DNA from: Fomes fomentarius | Taxonomy: Eukaryota > Basidiomycota > Agaricomycetes > Polyporales > Polyporaceae | Direction of reading: 5' to 3' | Length of the DNA: 64,000 nucleotides | Assembly (NCBI GenBank): GCA_022606135.1 | Contig: JABYQN010000009.1 | Location: 831,001-895,000 of the forward strand | Part shown: positions 57,508 through 64,000 of the stretch, piece after piece | Numbering within the stretch: position 1 is the first letter of the stretch | Layout of the letters: each line of letters opens with the position of its first letter | Program-made: the position numbers and the translations under genes | The notes under the pieces: generated by a model | Seen by the model: only the letters and a program-made list of their open reading frames with translations | Databases searched by the model: none | What the model was told of the DNA's origin: nothing

Positions 57508-59049
57508 CTAGTCCCAATCGTCGTCATCGTCCTCTTCATCGTCACTGTCTCCCATTCTCTTGTTCCGTTCTAGCAAAGCAGCCGCAAGTGCAGCAGTGAG
57601 ATCTCCACCTCCACCTCCACCTCCACCGGTAGCCGCCGGCTCTTCCGCGGGTTGTGGGGTAGAGCGGGTGGGCGCAGGGGAACTGGTATCGCGACGTTTG
57701 AGCATATGGACACCAGCTCCCTGAATGGAAGCCAAAAGGGCATCTCTGCCAGGCGCGGGCGCAGGAAGATCTGCCGATGGGCTCGGTCTTCCAGTAGGAG
57801 GAGGCGGTGGTGGCGGTGGTGGTGGGGCACCGCCTCCTGCAGGGGGAGGCGGAGGCGGAGGAGGCGGAGGGGGAGGAGCCCCGCCCGCTACTGGCGGCGG
57901 CGGCGGCGGCGGCGGTGGTGGTGCACCAACCGACGGCGCGGGAGGCCGACCCGGGGGCGGAGGAGGTGGTGGTGGGGCTGCTGCAGGACGCGCAGGAGGT
58001 GCTGGAGGTGCAGGCGGCCCAGTCTTCGGTCGAGTTGGCGGCGGGGGTGGAGGTGCCGGTGCTGGCGTGCTGCGCGCAGGCGGAGGCGGAGGCGGGGGAG
58101 GTGCTGGAGAAGCCGGAGGGGACGGAGCAGGAGGTGCAGGCGGTACACTACGCGGTGGAGGTCTGGAAGGAGGGGCGGGTGGTGGGGAGGGAGGTTTCAC
58201 CTCTGGCGCAGGTTGCGCTTTCCGTCTGGGTGCAGGTGGCGGAGGCGGTTTTTTCGCACCTCCTGCTGCAGGAGCTGACTTGCCCTCAGACTTCTGTGCA
58301 TCTCGTACGAACGATTTGATGAAGTCCATGTCCTGCTCCAGCATCTCACGTGGAACACCTTGGCTTTCGAGGTTGCCCAAGAACGTCTCCCACGACGGGT
58401 CTACGTTGGTAGAAGTGAACCCCTTATCCGCATCATAGCCCATGTGTGCGACGTGCTTGAAGGAGCCGGCAGTAGGACCCGATATCATCGACTTGTCAAT
58501 CTTGCCTCCTTTGCCCGGCTTCGCAGACTTCTTCTTGGAAGTGCCAGACTTTGACTTGCCTACACTGGATTGAGCTCCTGACTGACTTTCTTCAGGTGGT
58601 CACTACTCACCTGCACTAGTCTTCTTTGTGGTGACCTTTTTGTAGAAGGTCTTCGCTTCACTCTCGTCAGAGAACACGGCACCAATCATACATTCCTGTT
58701 ATGATCAATTAGTACATAACGCAGACTTCAAGAGCGAGTTACTCACGTCTCCAGCGAACGAATGGAAGAACGGCCGATCCTGAAAGTACTCGAACCCCTC
58801 ATATAGTTCGTGCTCCCAGATGACACCCCTAGTTCCCGACAGATCGACGAGCTTGAGATAGAACACGCCCTGGGTATCCTTCACAAACGCAAGGGCCCCC
58901 TGCAACCCGGTGTATGACCACTCGTCTGGCTTCGGGTAGGCGTAGTATATACGAGCCAGCGCCGCGGTGAAGATCTTGTTGGCGGGGGCGTTCACTGCCG
59001 CCTTGACCTTCGTCTTCTCGTCGTTCGTAAGTGTTGATTGTGCTGGCAT
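57508..59049 (-). CDS. WASP-family actin nucleation promoter (Las17/Wsp1)
   Basis: Activates Arp2/3-driven actin branching at endocytic sites. Minus strand, ATG 59049, stop 57508. Domains in order: WH1 (RIYYAYPKPDEWSYTGLQGA, FYLKLVDLSGTRGVIWEHEL, GFEYFQDRPFFHSFAGD); a basic stretch (KSKSGTSKKKSAKPGKGGK); a CRIB/GBD segment (ISGPTAGSFKHVAHMGYDAD); a proline-rich region of about 150 residues with long poly-Pro runs; a WH2 motif (RDALLASIQGAGVHMLKRRD); a short connector helix (LTAALAAALLERNKR); and an acidic tail ending DDDDDWD with the Arp2/3-contacting Trp. All parts needed for VCA activity are present. Unlike yeast Las17, a CRIB-like motif is visible, so Cdc42 control is possible. Confidence 0.95.
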
Positions 59050-59517
59050 GTTGTGGCTTGAATCAGTGCAGAGGGTGCAGAGGAGAAGATATATGACTAC
59101 GGAGCGCAGCGACCCTGCGCTCCTCGACTGCACAGAATAAGTGTTGTGGTTGGGTTGAGCCAAATTGTATGAGCAGGGGTGGGCCCTTATTAGTTTCGGT
59201 TACATTTGCAGTTGATAATCCAATTTCAAACGTTTAACGAGCCACTCTCAGCGGACATTCATGCTGCACCTCGCGATGAGGCTGCAAATATCATCATCGG
59301 AGGCTGCACAGAGGCAAGGCACTCGGTACGCTGATCCACCTTGAACACTGGCGTCCAATCAGTCATGCCGGTCCAAGTGAGGGTACACAACTATTTCATC
59401 GACAGATTGTACAGATGGCAGAGCGAGAACAAAGCGGAGAGCCAGACAACAATACTACATCAACACAAAATATACCTGGAGAAACTTGTCAAAGTGCCAG
59501 CATCGAGAAGGGTCCGT
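59050..59517. other. Promoter region of the WASP gene
   Basis: Gap between two minus-strand genes; upstream of WASP and downstream of the peroxiredoxin. No motif was recognised. Confidence 0.4.
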
Positions 59518-60541
59518 TCATGCTTCAACTTTGAGAGTCTTGATGAACTCCAACGCAAGCTTTGGGCTAGGAAGAACGTTGTCAAGATCACAGACTTCGT
59601 CGACGTAGGCTGAGCTATCTTACCTGTCCGCAGGCTTCACAGGAAGTTTCTTATCCACTAACTTTCCGCCCTTGTCGAAGATGAAGTGGCTGCGCTTGGT
59701 CTTCCCACCATCTCCTGCGCCCAACGCAGTGATGAGCACCCGCTTGGGATCTGACAAAAGCGGGTAGGGCAAGTTTTTCTGCATGACCTATTGTCATCGC
59801 CTGTATACATATGCTGAGACAGAAATTCACGTACCTTGGTCTGCCATTTGCTCTGGGCAGTAGGCTTGTCCGCGCTCAGGCAGTATACGTCGAAGTTGTG
59901 CGATGTGAAATCCGGATAGCTGTCACGGAACCCGCAAGCTTGTTGTGTGCAGCCGGCTGAGGAAAAGACTCATGAGTTCGATCCTCGGCTGCAGAGGTAC
60001 TCACAACCACGCACGGGTATCGGCTTTAGGTACCAAGAATAAGATGACACCCTTCTCAGCGGTCAAGGTCGCGACATCTATATCTTCGTCCTCCTCATTT
60101 TTCAGCGTGTACGAAGGCAAGACATCCCCAATGTCAACTGCGCTCAGAGCAGGGGCTGCTGAAACAAGAATAAGTCATAATCCATAATCCACGCAATCGC
60201 CTCTCTGAACGTGCGCATCCTCACCTTCGGCCTTGTCCTCATCGCCAGTCGCCTCCTCACCCTCCGAGGACCTCTCGCCCTTGCTCTGCACCAAGCAACA
60301 GCGTTAGCACCACCATCTGGTTTGGACCCCAGGATGATAGGGATTATGAATTATTCACCTTCTTCACGACCGGTGCACCCTCGCTGACCTCAGCACCGTC
60401 CACGTCGGCGGTACGTTTCTTTGTCCTGGGAGCAGCCTTCTTGGTCGTTTCCTTTGCAAGCTCCTTCGGTTGAGCAGAAATCCGTGTGGACCTCCTGGTG
60501 GGTTCAGCGGCTTCTGCGGACACCTTTGCGCGAGGTGGCAT
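59518..60541 (-). CDS. Nuclear BCP/PrxQ-type peroxiredoxin (Dot5-like)
   Basis: Reduces hydroperoxides using thioredoxin. Minus strand, several exons. The N-terminal 65 residues are basic and disordered (RRSTRISAQPKELAKETTKK, AAPRTKKRTADVDG), fitting nuclear localisation as in yeast Dot5. The thioredoxin-fold part starts VGDVLPSYTL-like (DIGDVLPSYTLKNEEDEDID) and reads VILFLVPKADTPGCTQQACG, FRDSYPDFTSHNFDVYCLSA, PYPLLSDPKRVLITALGAGD and ALEFIKTLKVEA. Peroxidatic and resolving cysteines are both present as CTQQAC (C-x4-C), so an atypical 2-Cys mechanism is expected. The ADTPGC motif spans an exon junction (ACC C|CC GGC), which confirms the splice. Confidence 0.92.
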
Positions 60542-61237
60542 GATGGTGGTCTGAGGGAAAACAGGGTGGGGGTGCCTGGGTGCCGTCTGAGTGCTGACAC
60601 CGGAAACTTTGATTACATACCGACCATGGTTAGCGTGCTTCGCGCGTTTTTCGGGGCCCAGCTAGGCATGTGCTCACGCCATCGCACATCTGCTAAGTAT
60701 TCTTCGATATCGTGGCTGAATCCCTGATATCTCGTTCTCAGAGTGCGAGAGGAAGACGACGATCAAGTGCAGCGAAGTCCACGCCCACGCAATATCAATT
60801 TGGTCCTGTGGCCTAGCCACAAGGCCACGCGCGCACCCTCTCCGATATTCGCCACGGCATCACATATCGCTAGTTGGTCGCCCGTTCAATTGGCATATTC
60901 AGTGCAAAAGGAGAGCGACGTGTCGAGATAGCTAGGTGTAGAATAAAAAACTACAATCTGCGCTGTACTAGTATGGTGAAGATACTATGCGTTCCACGCC
61001 AGTGCCATACTAGCAACAGAGAATATGATTCTATGATAAGTAGGTGCGATTAAGGGCTTCGCTGTATTGGTGGGCATGGAGGTATGCAAGAGTGTCCGAA
61101 TGGGTAAAATGCCGCGAAATCAGTGACAGTCCTTCCATATCCAACAGGAGTGTGCGCATACGATCACCACATAGACATCGATACTACTAATCATGTGGGT
61201 GTTGAACAGATAGTGCACATACATGATGAGCTCACCC
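60542..61237. other. Intergenic, no gene seen
   Basis: Promoter of the peroxiredoxin gene and 3' flank of the LRR gene. Nothing else was recognised. Confidence 0.4.
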
Positions 61238-64000
61238 TCAGGAGGTCGGCTCTTCAGTCTCCTGTATGGAGCTCTGAGATGCTCTCCTGGCGAGCAATGG
61301 TGGCCTCGCTGCGGAAGGCGAGATGGGGCTTGCTGTTGCAGAGCCTGGCAGACTTTGGCTCTTTTCCATCGGTACTGCGCCGTTCGGGCTATTCTGGCTA
61401 TCCACGGACAGTGTTGAAGAAGAAGAACGTGTACGACGGACATATGGGCGCGGCGGAGGTTTCTTTGGTTCCTGAGGTAACGGGGGAGGTTGATCTTGTG
61501 GAAGAGGAACAGCTAGCTCTGCGCCAAACTCGTCCACCATCCTTGGAGGGGGACGCTCTACCATCGCCTCGAGTAGCTATATACCACGATCAGTTGTCAA
61601 TCTGTGATTTGATCCAGAAGACACTGACCTCCTTTCGCAGCTCCTCGCCCGCATATTCGCCTTCCATCTCCTCTGATGTGAGCAGCACCGCCCCTTTCCT
61701 GAACACTTCACCCTCTTCTTCCACAAGTCTTCTTGAGCTAATGAAAATTCCAAGTGAGATTGCGAAGAACAACTATACAAAGGAGGCACTTACAGATCTG
61801 TGGGTGAGACTATGTCTTCCGGGTCCGCCGCCACAGGAATATCTCCGTCCTCCTCGTCGGACTCAGAGATCAAGAATGTCGGGCTGAGGATGCTCTCGAC
61901 TGGCTCTGGTTCGGGCTCTGCACGACCTTTGCCTTTGTCGACGCGTGGCGTGATGGGCTCGTCGTCTCCGGAATCCTCTTGCATCGTGGAGCTACTACCC
62001 TCTGGCGTATGATTCTGATGTCCATTGCCCAAGGCTTGGCCCGTCTGGATACCGAGTCCTTGCAGCTTCAATTCGTCAGGCTTGGTCTCGAGTTGTCCCA
62101 GAAGTGCCATCAGCTGGTCGTTCAAAGTAAGCAGCGTCTCGAGGCGGGTGGAATCCGTCGTTCTCTCGATGGTCGAAACGATAGACTTCATCAGTTCTCG
62201 TGTCGATTCGATTAGCTCGGCGTCGGGAGGAGATGGCGGTGGCGACAATGAAGACGATGAAGACGGAAGACGGGACAGAATGTCCTCGAGCTGACTCTTA
62301 TGCGCGCGGGCCTGTGAGACGATGTCGGACTCGGTCTGTTCCATGGGGAAGTGGAAGTCAGTCGGGTCCTGGGCAGGAGAAGACGAGATGTCAATTTGCT
62401 CATCGACCTTTTTCTTGTCGTCCTCCCGGATTGACTTCGCCAATTCGCTTTGCTCAAGCATACCCCAGACGCCCTTCGCCTCGCCCCTTCCGCCCGATCC
62501 AGCATGAGAAGCCTTCTCGGCCTCCTCAGTGTTGCGAACGCAAGATTCGAGGATGTCACGACACATCCTGAACTTACGATGAGCGACCTTTCCACCCAGG
62601 CAGTAAGAGGTGGGGCTCACCTGGCCATTTCCTCGTCGGCCGGAGGAATGTTCAGATCCAAGCAGCGCATGACGTGGTTGGCCTTGAGACCAGAGCTGAG
62701 CGCCATAACGCCAGCAAGGTCGAGGTTATTCATCGTCAGGTCTAGGTGCAGAAGCGACGCAGACTCTGGTAAGAACTCCGCGAGGGCAATTGCGCCTGCG
62801 GACGTCATCGACGTTGAGGATAAAAATAGCCGCTTGAGGGCGTTGTTCAACGTGAAAGCCGTTCTCAAGGACTGAATCTGCGAAGCCAGCTGACGTCGGT
62901 AGAGCCGAGTACCAGACTGAACGCCAACGTACCCCCTCCAAACCGGGACCGCAACAAGGGTTCTTGCTGAGATCCAGTGTCTCCAAACATGAGTTGTATT
63001 TCTACACACCAAGGACTGAGCAGGCGATCGCTTGTAGATTGAAGAACACGATCCTTACCAATGCTTCCGCAACTGCGGTCAGTCCCATTACGTCGAGTTT
63101 GTTCTCGCTCAAGTTCAGCACCTTGAGTGTCCGATTGCGCTTCAAGACTTGTGCAATATACGTAATACCTGACCTGATGTCATTGCCTTTGAGGTCTAAT
63201 GTCTGCAGTGCGCCCAGGCGAGGCAGATTGTCCAGCGCACGGACTTGCTCGAGCAGAGCAGCACTCGGTCCATGCTTGAGAGAGTTATCAATCCCCTGGC
63301 CGGCACTGTTAGGATGCGCGGGAGGTGGAGGTACTGGATGACGGGCGGTCACGCCACCTTGTGCAGAAGAGGCGATTATGGGTATCGGCTTTCCTGAGGG
63401 TGATAGAGGGTTTGTGTGTCCAGGTGTGGGTACTCCGGTCGACGGTCCGCGCCGTGCGCGAGGTATATAAGGCGTATACGTGGTCTGCGGTGTCGTTGCT
63501 GGATGTCGAGGCGGTGGTAAAATAGGCCCGGCCTTCGGCGGTGGTGTGATGATGCCGTTCATGCCAGGTAGGGGTCGCGTTGGGGACACGGGTGTCGCAG
63601 GTGGCGAGGCAAACGACCCGAGGCTAGAAGTCGAGGCCGAGGGTGAAGGAGGAACGGAACCATTGTCTGCACCAGGGAAGCGATCGGGATAATCCTTGAT
63701 CATCAGAGCAATGGCGACGGCGCCAGTCGCACTAATGCGGTTATGTCGCAGAGAGATATTGCGTAAGGAAGACTTCCTCACGGCGTGCGCTAGAAGAGTA
63801 TGAGGACAGGCGTGACCATGATACAAGTATGCACTCACCCAGCACATCCAGTGCTTGTGGTTTCAGCGCACAGTCGTCCAACCGCAAAGACACTAAGCCA
63901 ATTGTTGGAGCCTCAGGGAGAGCTCCAGCAATATACTCGATCGCCTTCTTGTCCAACGCATTCTGAGACAAGTCCAAGAAATGGAGATTGCGTGCTTTCG
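61238..64000 (-). CDS. Leucine-rich-repeat (RNI-like) protein, 5' partial
   Basis: The minus-strand gene runs off the right edge, so the N-terminus is missing. It has RNI/PPP1R37-style repeats: MDLSQNALDKKAIEYIAGAL, SLRLDDCALKPQALDVLGE, SLRNISLRHNRISATGAVAI, then a Pro/Ser-rich insert of about 120 residues (PPPKAGPILPPPRHPATT), then LGALQTLDLKGNDIRSGITY, TLKVLNLSENKLDVMGLTAV, CLETLDLSKNPCCGPGLEGV and LLHLDLTMNNLDLAGVMALS. After the repeats comes a long disordered acidic and Ser/Pro-rich tail with a short coiled region, ending SIQETEEPTS with TGA at 61238-61240. Several introns. The architecture resembles the PP1-regulatory LRR protein PPP1R37, but no RVxF-type motif was confirmed, so function is open. 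Confidence 0.82.

Noticed and set aside
57652..58438. Long Gly/Arg-rich open frames on the plus strand
   Set aside because: They are the antisense of the poly-proline region of the WASP gene. The WASP frame has WH1, CRIB and WH2 motifs; these have only composition bias.

Overview
The window is nuclear DNA of a filamentous basidiomycete, almost certainly an agaricomycete mushroom. Genes are dense and split by many 45-80 base GT-AG introns, coding GC is high, and the proteins include class I hydrophobins, a GH12 endoglucanase, fungal F-box proteins, ATG13, a Las17/WASP protein and an ECM14-like protein. A wood-decay polypore-type fungus fits, but species cannot be fixed from the sequence alone.

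Layout. 1-20.9 kb is a mixed block: a POT/PTR2 peptide transporter (5' end outside the window), a JmjC oxygenase, ATG13, an F-box-like gene that looks broken, an ECM14-like pseudo-carboxypeptidase, a second F-box protein, a four-helix membrane protein, a gene-poor stretch with a small palindromic element, and a secreted GH12 glucanase. 21.2-53.6 kb is a hydrophobin island: twelve class I hydrophobin genes (A-L here), interrupted by one GFA-family gene. A-E and J-L are dispersed, diverged copies on both strands. F-I are four recent head-to-tail copies sharing promoter, coding sequence and 3' UTR, and F and G also carry several kb of duplicated upstream DNA. 53.9-64 kb is a conserved housekeeping block, all on the minus strand: proteasome beta-3 (PUP3), a small conserved protein, calmodulin, WASP, a Dot5/BCP-type peroxiredoxin and a leucine-rich-repeat protein running off the right edge.

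How the genes fit together. The hydrophobins are small secreted proteins that self-assemble into amphipathic films on aerial hyphae, spores and fruit bodies. Each has a signal peptide, the eight-cysteine pattern, an intron after the first CC exon, a last exon encoding a GG(L/A)(I/V)S(I/V)GC(V/I/L)P tail and a TATA box 80-155 bases upstream of the ATG. The F-I array shows birth and decay in progress: copy H has a one-base deletion that destroys the cysteine frame, copy I has a GC in place of the GT splice donor, and all four keep hairpins just downstream of the stop codon. Calmodulin and WASP are neighbours that both act in hyphal growth, but nothing here shows co-regulation.

Main points for a second look: the size and fine structure of the hydrophobin array, the conserved 3' UTR hairpins, the ECM14-like protein that has lost a zinc ligand as well as the catalytic glutamate, the apparent single-base frameshift in ATG13, the 88-base palindrome with a flanking direct repeat, and very small exons in calmodulin, ECM14 and PUP3.
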